12,322 nucleotides of DNA from Ichthyophonus hoferi (GCA_002751075.1 NAOQ01000185.1:116171-128492), one strand, 5' to 3'. Positions 1 through 8,242 are shown, counted from the first letter of the stretch. Notes: generated from the letters alone by a model not told the origin. Translations and numbers: made by a program.

Positions 1-487
1 AAAAAAAAGAAGTAATTGAACGCTTAGCTTTTATGATACAGTGTAATGTCGTATATAAGATGTGACAATATGCTTAGTCATTATTTCAAACTAAATATAT
101 AAATTTAAGATTTAAAATTAAAATGAAATAAAGAATCAACCAATAAGTTATTTCTTTGTCTTTTCATTCTTTTCTCTTTTTCTACCTGCCGTGTTGTATT
201 AGTTCATAGTTGTATTATCATATTGTTTTTGATTTTAATTGGCGAATTCTATTGATTAAAAATTTACCTTTTAATTTGCCGAGCTCTGGTTGGTTGCTAA
301 TCACGTATATATATAATCTATTTTATATTACACCATATTAGAGATTGTAACATTGACACTTGCATCTGATATAATGTTCAATTAATAGGAAGCACTGCTA
401 TATCATAACTAGCCAATAACTATTTAATATTAATTCATAACATATAATAAATAAACTAAATATGTTGTATATTCTAATATAAATAAA

Positions 488-526
488 TAAGGAATCAATA
501 CAACATATTACACATGCTTTAACCAC
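488..526. repeat. 39-bp dispersed module, copy A
   Basis: The copy starts TAAGGAATCA and ends with a CACATGCTTTAAC segment. It aligns with three other places in the window (2990-3028, 8204-8242, 9068-9106); the central CACATG/ATACATG hexamer and the left AAGGAATCA are the best kept parts. About 28 of 39 positions match copy B by eye. Like copy D it is preceded by AAATAAATAA. Confidence 0.5.
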
Positions 527-542
527 TCTTATACCTTTCATG

Positions 543-578
543 TAATTAATCATAATTAATCATAATTAATCATAATTG
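543..578. repeat. Tandem repeat, unit CATAATTAAT
   Basis: Three to four head-to-tail copies of a 10-bp AT-rich unit (TAATTAATCA in another register) follow each other with almost no variation. No function is suggested. Confidence 0.85.
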
Positions 579-1429
579 GGGTCATTATAGGGATTCATAA
601 GTTGTCGATGGAACTCTCACAAAGCTGCAGAGGAACTTGGAATGCTGGATTCTATTGGTTCAAAGGCAGGCTCGGAGTCATTAATACGTCCTGATTACCA
701 TAACTAACCAATTAATTGTAATTAGTGACTGTCCAATAACATGAGTATATTATATTTATACAGTGCTGACATTTTATTAGCTCCAATTCAGGCCAAGAGT
801 CATTTCTATGTATTATACATGTGGTTTATCTTGAATGTTATCTCTAAGTTACCAATATCCCCTTCAGTGTGAAGTAAAAAGTTAGTAGAAAAACCAAGTT
901 ATACTTTTTTTTTACTTCTTTTTTTTTAATCGTTTATGCTGTGATGAATCTTGCTCAATTCTAGCACAGCTAACACCTTATATACTTGCTAAGTTTTCTA
1001 GCTAAGTGTTTCGTTTGTTCTGGTGTCCACAGTCTGTTGACACAATTGATAATACTCAAATCTCATTGGCTGTAGACTGGGTTTGATCATTATTGATTTT
1101 GCACCAAGTATTGAAGCATTACTTCATGACTTCTTCTAATCACTTATATGTACTAATGTAATAAACCAATTTTCCCTAAATTTAGCTTACGTAAGCCCAA
1201 TAATAATATATAATTGCATATAATATTTTATATTTTGCTTCCCTATAAGAAAGCTTTAAAAATCTTAAGTACTCCTATTTCTGGAGTAGTACCTAGCTAC
1301 ATAGTAGTATGATAGTATGGTATCACAGTGTTCTATTTCTCAATGGTCCAGTTCCTGTGAATCCTGCAATAGCATCGAATTTGCGATCAGAATGTGATGA
1401 TTAATATTTTGCAATTGTTACACCACCTT

Positions 1430-2830
1430 GTCAACAATGTTTGGAACACAGTGGATGGGCAGAGAGGAAAGATTCCTTAATGTAAGAATATCCCTAAGAG
1501 AGCCTGGGCATACTTGAGGTTGGTATTGGACATTGCCCTGGTTAGACAGTCAGCTGCCATCAGCTCATTGGGACAAGGTATACGTAGCCTTACTTCCTTG
1601 TTGGCCACACAGTCTTAGATGTACTAATAATGGTCATTCATGTGTCATGTGCCTCTGAGAACACAACTTTTTCCATAAAGTTGAATGGCAAACTGATGTC
1701 TGCTTCGAAGGTGATATATCTGGTGTCAATCCTTAAGCATACTAAACATGAGGTAATATAAGAGATCTGTTGACATATGGTACACATGGCGTTATTTTCA
1801 CTTTGAGTAGTTGATAAGCATGCAATGCTCTGCTTTTTAAAGAGCCATTTGATTAGTCTTCTAGCTAGGTAGATCATGAATCTGGATGTGCTCTAGGATG
1901 TGTACGGATCAGCAGCGAGGTTGGCATCAGAGAAGACAGTAAGTGTCAGAGGGGGCTTCTCATGGATGATGGAGTCTTCAATCATGGTTTTAAGGTATCT
2001 CAGGTGGCGCATAGTCATTTCTCAAATGGCTTTTGTAGGTTCACCAGAGTATCTAGCAAGATAGCTGACACAAATTGGCACTTAGCTCAGCTAGATTTGG
2101 AAATCCAGAGTAAACAACCTAATAAACTCTGGTAGGCTGCCACACTGCATGACTCTGATTAGGGATTGTTTGTTAAAGCTTCTTTAATATGTTGCAGAAA
2201 GATAGTTGAGTGAGTCAGGCAGCCGTTTTCTTGTCCATGAGCTTTGATTAATTCTTCGATGTATCCAACTTGGGAAAGCTTGACACTTTGATCCTATTTC
2301 TGAATAGTATATCTGAGAAATTCTGTGGACCATCCTTTGTTTTTTTTGGGGAAACAGTGATCAAAGGCTTTGACCAAATGTATCCTTGTTATCAGGGTAT
2401 TCAGAGACTATGAGGACATCATCCACATAGCAACACAAGGCCAGGTATTGCTTGCTGGGATGAGAAACGTAGAGAAGGGAGAGTTGGTCAGCTAGGTACA
2501 TATTCTGACTTCACAAAAGGTCGTCCAGTGCTTGGTTTCAGTGTAGACCACTGACATGGAGGTTGTAGAGGCATTTGGATGGTTTGCAGATCACATTAGG
2601 ATGATTGACATCCTCTCTCCTCAGGGGTTGAAGCATGTACATGGGTTTATCAAGAGAACCATGCAGATATACTGAGTGAATGTCTAGCTGCATCAGATCA
2701 TAGTCACGTGCAGCGGCAATGGCAAGTAGGGTTTTAACAGTAACCAAACTTATTACTGAGGATGAAATGTTAAAAAATTTCTTATTCTTGCGCATATTTC
2801 ATTTGGTCAGAATAATCAGCCAATTCAGCT
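1430..2830 (-). mobile_element. Ty1/copia retrotransposon fossil (partial pol)
   Basis: On the minus strand, pieces of a copia-type pol can be recognised in the usual order. The reverse transcriptase N-terminal part is near 2538-2795 (QLDIHSVYLHGSLDKPMYM resembles the family motif that follows the first catalytic aspartate). The YVDD box is near 2405-2440. The RNase H part is near 1640-2010 (LRYLKTMI, FSDANLAADP, KKQSIACLSTTQSE). A C-terminal stretch with ELMAADCLTRA lies near 1520-1600. The element is clearly broken, with several interruptions, and lacks recognisable gag, protease and integrase. I found no paired terminal repeats, so the ends are approximate. It is an old, inactive copy; age cannot be set without the repeats. 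Confidence 0.85.
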
Positions 2831-2866
2831 ACTGTCTTAGACAAGGGTGGGGTTCTTTGAATGTAA

Positions 2867-3142
2867 TTACATATAGATGATTGCCCAAAAGGATAACCTT
2901 GGTATGCTCGCAAGGCTATCAAAGGCTTTTTCAAACCCTTCAATTACTTGTTTGAACGCCCATGTGCAATTGCTTAGTAGATGCATCTCTAAGGAATCAT
3001 TGTAACGGATTATACATGTTTCAACAACTTCACTATCTTTATACTTTGACTTTAGGAGACGATATGACTTGCATAATCCTTGCCAGTTATGCGATATTGT
3101 GTCAATTTTTATAATTACTAATGAATTGTTCTTACTATCAAT
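2867..3142 (-). other. Open stretch of 91 codons, possible exon or gene remnant
   Basis: Minus-strand reading from 3142 to a TAA at 2867-2869 stays open for 91 codons, longer than expected by chance in DNA this rich in A+T. The predicted peptide looks protein-like: HNWQGLCKSYRLL, SEVVETCIIRYND, NCTWAFKQVIEGFEKAFDSL. The spacing of the Trp-x-x-Leu, the central Cys and the late Thr-Trp followed by an amphipathic helix faintly recalls Death-fold domains, but the match is weak. There is no good start codon, so it would be an internal or terminal exon (a possible acceptor, CATTAG, lies near 3117-3122) or a remnant. It contains dispersed module copy B, which favours a repeat-derived origin. It could also belong to the 5' side of the adjacent retroelement. 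Confidence 0.3.
2990..3028. repeat. 39-bp dispersed module, copy B
   Basis: This is the copy that lies inside the 91-codon open stretch. It reads TAAGGAATCATTGTAACGG then ATTATACATGTTTCAACAA on the plus strand. It is the closest relative of the copy at 8204-8242, with which it shares the first 17 bases. Confidence 0.55.
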
Positions 3143-3144
3143 CT

Positions 3145-3530
3145 ATTCTCTATTGACTATATAATATCATAGTATATCGTATTATATCATACCATACCAT
3201 ATCATATTCCACCATATTAAATTATATAACTGAATCTAATAGGCTCTTTAATTATAATATCCTGGCATCCTAATTAGTATTTTCTACATCCACAAAAAAT
3301 AGGCTTCATGGATATGTGAGATAACTACTATAGGATATTTATTGTATCATTGGGTGTTATTGCAATATTAATAGTAATGTATTGTCATGTAATCTCATAT
3401 TAATCATTATGGCATTACTTAAATGAATAAAAGGACATACTATTGTGTATTATTAATTAATATATCGTATACAAACCAATCTATCTAGTGAATTTATAAT
3501 AGCAGAACTAGACAACAGATCCTATTCTAA
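3145..3530. other. AT-rich spacer
   Basis: This is low-complexity sequence with runs built from ATATCATA and CATAC units (about 3165-3220). I see no gene, RNA gene or recognisable repeat other than these simple tracts. Confidence 0.6.
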
Positions 3531-3750
3531 GCTCTAAATAACTAAGAAGAGTAGAAAAACTACATTTATATCTCACAATAATAATAACATAAACATGAAA
3601 GTATATGAGAAGACACGATAATACATAATGATCTAATAAAAAACTATATAAAATAGTAATAAGTGTCCCCCAACAGATCTACAAACCCCACTTTTTCAAA
3701 GCATTAGCAGCCTATATTATTACTTAAAATGCATTTGCCCTCCTCTGAAT
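3530..3750 (-). pseudogene. Decayed tandem copy of the 3' end of the GNAT-ankyrin gene
   Basis: This segment repeats the last part of the next gene plus its downstream flank. Matching landmarks on the plus strand are AAACATGAAA at 3591 and 3803, ATTAGCAGCCT at 3703 and 3891, and GCATTTGCCCT at 3731 and 3919, giving a spacing of 188 to 212 bases. In the intact gene the same bases encode the C-terminal RANALEILRQAANS. Here the reading frame is interrupted by stops (TAA after the ANA-F codons and again shortly after), so the copy cannot extend the protein. It looks like a head-to-tail duplication that has since decayed. Confidence 0.75.
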
Positions 3751-3866
3751 ATAAACTAAATACTGATAAACTACACGTTTTATCTTACAATGCTAGTAAT
3801 ATAAACATGAAATTATGTATAAAAATATGTATGAAAATAGTAACATGATTACCCCCCACAACCTAT

Positions 3867-4808
3867 CTATGCACCCCCTTTATTAGAAGAATTAGCAGCC
3901 TGTCTTAGTATTTCAAGTGCATTTGCCCTTTTTTGAATAAATAACTCCGAGGGCGAATCACCTCTCAGCCCAAACGCCCTAATGAATTCCCTATCCCTTA
4001 GTATTGCTTCTCTCATTAAGTCTACCGGGTTACGACCATTATTATTGGTGGCACCAATGTCTGCCCCTTTCAGTAATAAGATATCTATAATGTCACTATT
4101 ATCTCCACATCCCCCCTGGGTGGCACAATGTAGGGGTGTATTTCCATCTACATCTTGCAAATTTACATCAGCTCCTTGCACAAGTAGTTCACGGACTGCC
4201 TTGATATTATTATTAGCCGTGGCAAAGTGCAATGCCATTGAAGGACCATTAATTGGTGCACCAACGGAAAGAGCTTTTTTAATGTCCTCGTCATCTCCAT
4301 TTATAGCAGCATATCGTAATTTCATATCCTGCTCACTAATCAACACTTCACCATGACAATGGGGGACGTCTAGGCAGGGAGGATCAATTTCATTAACCCT
4401 ATAACACTTATGATCTTTATCATTCAATACGCACATATAATACCTTGATGTTCCTACCCTGCGAAACCCCACTTTCCTATACAAACTTCCTAATTTTCCC
4501 TCCAATATTCTCGTTTCCTCGGGGGTATTTTCAGTATGGTGCAATGGAACAGGCAAAACTATAGCTATCTTAGCTCTCTCTCTCATATAGTCTACTACAC
4601 TGGCTACCATCTGCGGGCCATAACCATGCTGACGATGATCCCTTCGTACACTGACTATATCAATATGTAGGAGATTACCAGTATTGACTTCCTGTAGGGG
4701 GGATAGTGGATGATGAGCAGGGACACAGGGATGGTAGGCAAAAGTATAAAGGTTACTAAAACTAGGGTTGGAAGCAAGTCTGTTAGAATCTATGATTGTG
4801 TGAATCAT
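3867..4808 (-). CDS. GNAT acetyltransferase-like protein with ankyrin repeats
   Basis: One uninterrupted exon of 313 codons. Residues about 45-130 resemble the C-terminal half of a GNAT (GCN5-related N-acetyltransferase) fold: strand LLHIDIVSV (46-54), the acetyl-CoA pyrophosphate loop RQHGYG (59-64, R-x-x-G-x-G), a following helix, then LYRKVGFRRVG (109-119), which matches the family LY-x-x-x-GF motif. Residues 163-285 hold about three ankyrin repeats plus a partial one, with good signatures: ALHFA (192-196), LLVQGADVN (208-216), DGNTPLHCA (221-229), LLLKGADI (244-251). Ankyrin repeats usually bind protein partners, so they may select the substrate; the substrate is unknown. I chose the Met at 4808 because a TGA precedes it in frame by four codons. 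However, the 45 residues before the first clear strand do not look like GNAT strands 1 to 3, so an upstream exon spliced to a site inside the first 15 codons is possible, or the domain is degenerate. The stop is TAG at 3867-3869. Confidence 0.8.
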   Translation of the reverse strand: MIHTIIDSNRLASNPSFSNLYTFAYHPCVPAHHPLSPLQEVNTGNLLHIDIVSVRRDHRQHGYGPQMVASVVDYMRERAKIAIVLPVPLHHTENTPEETRILEGKLGSLYRKVGFRRVGTSRYYMCVLNDKDHKCYRVNEIDPPCLDVPHCHGEVLISEQDMKLRYAAINGDDEDIKKALSVGAPINGPSMALHFATANNNIKAVRELLVQGADVNLQDVDGNTPLHCATQGGCGDNSDIIDILLLKGADIGATNNNGRNPVDLMREAILRDREFIRAFGLRGDSPSELFIQKRANALEILRQAANSSNKGGA

Positions 4809-5523
4809 AGATTGGCAAGTTCAGCCTAGGTAGTAATTATCATCATTATGTTTTAGATATTATTTTCCTGCTCCACGGTTATTGTTTTATTACGGTGTAG
4901 TTATTATTGTCGATTTCAACCCATGTAATAATTATCTCACTCATGATCAAGGTGGCAGCCGACTATTGCAAACAGAGAACTTAGTATTAAAAATGCCTAG
5001 TTTTTATTCAGTACCACTACAGAATCAAGAGCTCCTAATCTGTCTCAGACAGAACCTTGTTATATTTTATAAATATAGTGTTTTATATATGTAGAATACT
5101 TTTAAACGCAGCATTAATAAACTAGACAATTACAAATATCGTTATATCGCTTATGTTGTATATGTAGCTATCTTTGACATCATATGTGTTGGCACTATTA
5201 CAAGTAGAGATTTTTTAGACTGCAAAGTATAATATATCATATGTAGACTAATTATCAAGCTAGTTATTATTTAATTCATAAATTATAATTACTAATAAAT
5301 TAACAATAATTAATTTATTAATTGCTGTAACTATAATTATAATTACTGTCTATATGGTATATGTAATTATATTTGACAATATACTCTTAGGTTTAATGGG
5401 GGAGGGTCGAGGTAGTGGTCCTAGAGGTGATATTAAATTTAAAGTATTTTATAACCTTATAACATCGCTTCAAATCCCCATTTCCACCTAAATCGACAGG
5501 TAAAAAAGTTGAGGCTAACAAAA
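4809..5523. other. Spacer between the GNAT-ankyrin gene and the four-exon gene
   Basis: I see no supported gene. A 70-codon forward reading at 4882-5094 has no recognisable content. A 26-bp segment at 4909-4934 recurs at 6505-6530. The stretch at 5385-5435 is unusually G-rich on the plus strand (GGGGGAGGGTCGAGG) for this window. Possible poly(A) signals for the four-exon gene on the minus strand are an ATTAAA near 5391-5396 and an AATAAA near 5314-5319. The promoter of the GNAT-ankyrin gene should also lie here, but no clear TATA box can be singled out in such AT-rich DNA. Confidence 0.5.
4909..4934. repeat. 26-bp repeat, copy 1 (partner at 6505-6530)
   Basis: The plus strand reads GTCGATTTCAACCCATGTAA and a short AT tail. 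The copy at 6505-6530 differs at about four positions. Both are in non-coding DNA, the second in an intron. They may be ends of a dispersed repeat whose body is no longer recognisable. Confidence 0.4.
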
Positions 5524-5631
5524 CTAAACTTCAAAAGGCAACTCGATGTCAATATGATTACCAATAAAATATTTAACGGTGACAATAGCTGGCGCATTAT
5601 TTTCAATATTATTTTTTGGATTTGTTTTTTT
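5524..5631 (-). CDS. Exon 4 (last) of the four-exon gene
   Basis: This exon is 36 codons including the TAG stop. Its acceptor is the strongest in the gene: a run of more than a dozen T residues followed by CAG (5634-5632). Phase 0 entry gives KKTNPKNNIENNAPAIVTV, then a hydrophobic strand-like end. The exon itself begins with a run of A, so acceptor and exon start could fold into a T/A hairpin. Confidence 0.65.
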   Translation of the reverse strand, partial: KKTNPKNNIENNAPAIVTVKYFIGNHIDIELPFEV

Positions 5632-6656
5632 CTGAAAAAAAAAAAAATAATATTCAAAAATATTTAATATGTTTAACCCAAAAAACATAAAAAGTACTTT
5701 TAAATTCCAGATTAACAATTAACAACATCTCCAACTTCTATTAAAAAAGATTCTTATAGTATGCTATAATATAATATAATATAATACACTATATTATAAC
5801 ATATAACACACTACAAAATCTCACAGCACAACTTAACATAATATAATGACATATTAATAAAACAAAGTAAATGCATATATACCACATCATACATGTCATA
5901 TCCCATACAATCTTTCTTTCCCACCTACGTACATACACTTCAAACATACCATAGGTAATATTGCTTAATCCAATGTATTATATATTAATCATATCATATC
6001 ATATCATACACACTACACTACACTACAATAAAATGTACCATATTATTACTGCACTATAGCACAATACAATATATTATTACTATATTACATTAGAGTGCAT
6101 TACGTTATATAACACTACATTACACTACAATATACCACACCATACACCCTACCTTCTCAAAAGTACCATACAATCGTTCTTGCAAGGCACCCTGTTTATC
6201 AAACAGACTATAAGCTATATCCCCTAGTCCCTGTGAGATAGCCATCATATTCTCTTGAAACCTTCCTTCTCGGCCTATTCTTTCTCTTTCTATTAACTGT
6301 GAAGCAATAGTACCCACCGGTGAGTTATTGACGGTCATAGTTCCTTTGATATGCGTTAGTTCTGCGTGATTCCAGTCTTCTAGCTCCTTGTATTCTATTG
6401 TCGCTCCTCCCGATACTGTGGGAAGGCATAACCTATCAGAATTTGTATAATATATATATATATATGGATTACATGATTAATAATATTAATAATATGTAGT
6501 CGGTGTCGATTTCAGCCTATGTATTAATTAATAAATGACCGGGTATATATGGAAATTAGTGCAGAAAAAAAATTAAAAACAAAACATAAACCAAAACATA
6601 AACACAATATAGAGAAAGAGTTAGAAAAATAAAAGATAAGTAGCTATTAGAAAATA

Positions 6657-6703
<47 letters not shown>

Positions 6704-6990
6704 AGAATAAAGAATTGAACATAGCATAGCATACCTATTGGTGACTATCTTAATCATCGCCCTGTCTATCACGTAGTATGAACAATAGTGGAGTGAGGTA
6801 TATGGAGAGAAAGAGAAAGATAAAAAATAAAAGTGGTAAAAGATATAAATAATCTTTGGGAAATTAACAAAGAACAAAGCGGATTATTCACAAACATACT
6901 TTTTTGTACCGATGTGGACAACAGTCGACAAGATAGAAGCAGTGAACTGTTAACTGATGGGCTATTTATTAAAAACTTCTGCAACAGCAT
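5524..6990 (-). CDS. Unrecognised 169-residue protein, probably mitochondrial (four exons)
   Basis: Predicted as join of 6990-6900, 6765-6735, 6432-6153 and 5631-5524, total 510 nt. All three introns have GT-AG ends and the phases agree (1, 2 and 0), so the four pieces read as one frame ending in TAG at 5524-5526. The start ATG at 6990 has A at -3. The first 30 residues are rich in Leu, Ser and Thr with Arg/Lys and no acidic residue, and include LLLSCRLLSTS, which is typical of a mitochondrial presequence. The middle part (about 42-134) contains IEYKELEDWNHAEL, the segment TMTVNNSPVGTIASQL, and a charged helical part (IERERIGREGRFQENMMA, then LFDKQGALQERLY). The C-terminus has KKTNPKNN followed by a strand-like AIVTVKYFIGNHIDIELPF. 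I do not recognise the family. An upstream exon at 7673-7723 could join in frame instead of the ATG at 6990, giving an alternative N-terminus. Splice choices are inferred, not proven. Confidence 0.65.
5632..6152 (-). other. Intron of the four-exon gene with AT satellites
   Basis: This 521-nt intron runs from a GTAGGG donor to the T-rich acceptor of exon 4. It is filled with short-period AT repeats: ATAAT units near 5765-5795, ATCAT units near 5990-6010, ACTAC units near 6010-6025. No coding segment is visible. Confidence 0.6.
6153..6432 (-). CDS. Exon 3 of the four-exon gene
   Basis: This is the main coding exon, 280 nt, entered in phase 2 after a TGATAG acceptor and left in phase 0 at GAAG|GTAGGG. 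It encodes 93 full codons from LCLPTVSGGATIEY to LQERLYGTFEK. The last 60 residues are strongly charged and helix-prone. Its base composition is clearly less AT-rich than the flanks, which supports real coding. Confidence 0.7.
6505..6530. repeat. 26-bp repeat, copy 2 (partner at 4909-4934)
   Basis: It reads GTCGATTTCAGCCTATGT then an AT tail on the plus strand, in an intron. It differs from copy 1 at about four positions. Confidence 0.4.
6658..6700. repeat. Poly(A) tract, 43 bases
   Basis: An unbroken run of A on the plus strand is followed by GAGAGAATAA. It sits in an intron of the minus-strand gene. It may be the tail of a plus-strand retroposed sequence, but no body is recognisable on its left, so a simple homopolymer expansion is equally likely. 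Confidence 0.9.
6735..6765 (-). CDS. Exon 2 (31-nt microexon) of the four-exon gene
   Basis: It is bounded by a GATAG acceptor behind a clear pyrimidine tract (CTTTCTCTTTCTCTCC) and an AATAG|GTATGC donor. Entered in phase 1 and left in phase 2, it encodes RAMIKIVTN plus split codons on both sides. Other phases meet stops, and only this phase joins both neighbours. Its small size makes it the least certain exon on its own, but the phase fit supports it. Confidence 0.6.
6900..6990 (-). CDS. Exon 1 of the four-exon gene (presequence-like N-terminus)
   Basis: It runs from ATG at 6990 to a donor AAAAAA|GTATGTTT. It encodes 30 codons, MLLQKFLINSPSVNSS then LLLSCRLLSTSVQK, leaving in phase 1. The lack of acidic residues and the RLLSTS motif suggest mitochondrial import. 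An alternative reading takes CAG at 6981-6979 as an acceptor, but the upstream tract is purine-rich, so I prefer it as a first exon. Confidence 0.6.
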
Positions 6991-7162
6991 TTTCTTTGAT
7001 GTGTTTCGTTTATGTGTCAGTGTTATAATACATACGTACTAATACCATAACCAAATACTAAAACATGAAAAAAGCATGAATATATATATATATATATATA
7101 AATATATATAAATATTACTGAGAATATTATTCATATAGATTTTTTAAGTTATGTACGTTAGC

Positions 7163-7186
7163 ACGGTAGTACGGTAGTACGGCAGT
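7163..7186. repeat. Three tandem copies of ACGGTAGT
   Basis: Two exact copies and one with a single change (ACGGCAGT) are followed by ATGATAAC. The unit length of 8 is shared with the arrays at 7378-7425 and 12221-12322. Confidence 0.85.
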
Positions 7187-7377
7187 ATGATAACTGTGTC
7201 GTGTCTGGTATATGCCCGGTAAAATATTATATGGTATTATATGATACTGTCAACTAAATTATCTTAAAAAAATTAAAGAGACTCCCAAATTTTTCCTTAG
7301 ACATATTACGTAACAATATAACTAGATAATTAAAAGCTGTATATGCATACTGTAGTCAACTGTCGAAATTATTGCTG

Positions 7378-7425
7378 TATTTTGGTATTTTGGTATTTTG
7401 GTATTTTGGTATTTTGGTATTTTTT
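7378..7425. repeat. Tandem repeat, unit TATTTTGG
   Basis: Five perfect head-to-tail copies of an 8-bp unit and a partial sixth. The perfect copies point to recent expansion. Confidence 0.95.
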
Positions 7426-7847
7426 ATGTTCTTGTATGATGGTATGATATTATGCAGGTAGTAAGGTATGTTAAGCTACTCTCCCAAACCCTTCTGTTAA
7501 TAAATATATAATATAAACCATTTAAATATAAATATCGTACATATTTTATTGTTCCTAATAGGAATATAATCCCCGGGATGGTTTAATAATGCTATAAATA
7601 AAAGGAACTACTATTGCCTGAGTTACTTATCTTATAATTTAATATTCTTTTTTATTGATTAACCGCACATACCTTTTTGCCGTATTTAAACCCATACCTA
7701 CTAGTAGGACCAATAGGAATCATGGATATTTTATTGCGTTGGATCAGGTATTTAACTAGATGACGTATATTATAGTGTATAGTAAGATAGAGTATGATAC
7801 AATATGAGATAGCAAGATATAGTATAGCGTAGTGTGGTATTGAAACT

Positions 7848-8242
7848 GGAAAATACGTAAGGTAAGACAACATACCCAGTCTTTATTTCAAGCTGCTACC
7901 TTGACAGTGACGGATGCCAGGTAATGGATTATAGTGTAAACAAAACCGGCAGACCCGTCTCAACCATAGAGCGTTTAATTTATACCATTGAAAGCAAGTG
8001 TAATTTGGTGAGACTGAATTCAGATCAAACTGTACATCCCAAAGAATTTGGTATACGGGAATTATCAAATCTGAATTATTAATACGTAGGTTTGATAGAG
8101 AATTCCTTTATTATTTTACATGTTGGCTAAAGAACACTTATTACTGATTAATAGAAGATAATAAATTAATAAAATATATTTTATATTTTAATACATATTT
8201 ATTTAAGGAATCATTGTAGCGTGCTACACATGCTCCAGTACC
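7848..8242. repeat. Interspersed repeat, copy 1
   Basis: It aligns with 8772-9106 in the same orientation. Shared blocks on the plus strand include GGATGCCAGGT (GTATGCCAGGT in copy 2), CCCGTCTCAACCA, GAGACTGAATTC, a TACGTAGGTTTG block (8082 here, about 9012 in copy 2), and then module copy C at 8204-8242. The minus-strand reading stays open for part of its length and is similar between copies (SVSPNYTCFQWYKLN versus SVSPHHMCFEWYRL). But the differences fall about equally on all three codon positions, so it is not under protein constraint. The family is unknown to me; no terminal inverted repeats or tail are clear. Confidence 0.65.
8204..8242. repeat. 39-bp dispersed module, copy C
   Basis: It begins TAAGGAATCATTGTAGCG and continues through CTACACATGCTCCAGTAC. 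It lies about 100 bases to the right of the last well-kept block of interspersed repeat copy 1. Confidence 0.5.

Larger units (their letters stand above)
1..1430. other. AT-rich non-coding stretch
   Basis: I see no supported gene here. The stretch holds runs of A and T, a short tandem array of a 10-bp unit near 543-578, one copy of a 39-bp dispersed module at 488-526, and a few AGTATGAT-type 8-mers near 1304-1322. A slightly more GC-rich patch at about 590-690 is open in all three forward frames for 20 to 30 codons, but shows no recognisable protein. The part nearest 1430 may belong to the 3' side of the neighbouring copia fossil, although I could not find a terminal repeat. Confidence 0.6.
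6433..6734 (-). other. Intron with a 43-base poly(A)/poly(T) tract
   Basis: This 302-nt intron starts at the GTATGC donor after the microexon. It contains an uninterrupted run of 43 A on the plus strand (6658-6700, T in the transcript), a short TA run near 6449-6464, and the second copy of the 26-bp repeat at 6505-6530. Confidence 0.6.
7000..7847. other. Spacer with TA and 8-bp satellites; possible upstream exon
   Basis: There is no firm gene. It contains a TA run near 7079-7110, an ACGGTAGT triplet array at 7163-7186, and a TATTTTGG array at 7378-7425. On the minus strand, 7723-7673 reads MIPIGPTSRYGFKYGKK and ends at a strong donor (AAAAG|GTATGTG), in phase 0. This phase would fit the CAG at 6981-6979 before the presequence-like exon. 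It may be an alternative first exon or chance. The promoter of the four-exon gene should lie in this spacer. Confidence 0.5.

Noticed and set aside
590-690. Short plus-strand patch open in three frames, slightly richer in G+C
   Set aside because: Only 20 to 30 codons in each frame, with no recognised motif and no convincing splice sites.
3982-4356. 124-codon plus-strand open frame
   Set aside because: It is antisense to the GNAT-ankyrin exon, serine- and leucine-rich without domain signal, and explained by the base composition of the real gene.
4882-5094. 70-codon plus-strand open frame
   Set aside because: No recognisable domain, no splice or coding context, and it overlaps a dispersed 26-bp repeat.
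6658-6700. Poly(A) tract as the tail of a processed pseudogene or LINE
   Set aside because: No coding or repeat body and no target-site duplication are visible on its left, so it is listed only as a homopolymer.
7883-8068. Minus-strand open frame similar between the two interspersed repeat copies
   Set aside because: Differences between the copies are about equal at codon positions 1, 2 and 3, so it behaves as non-coding repeat DNA.
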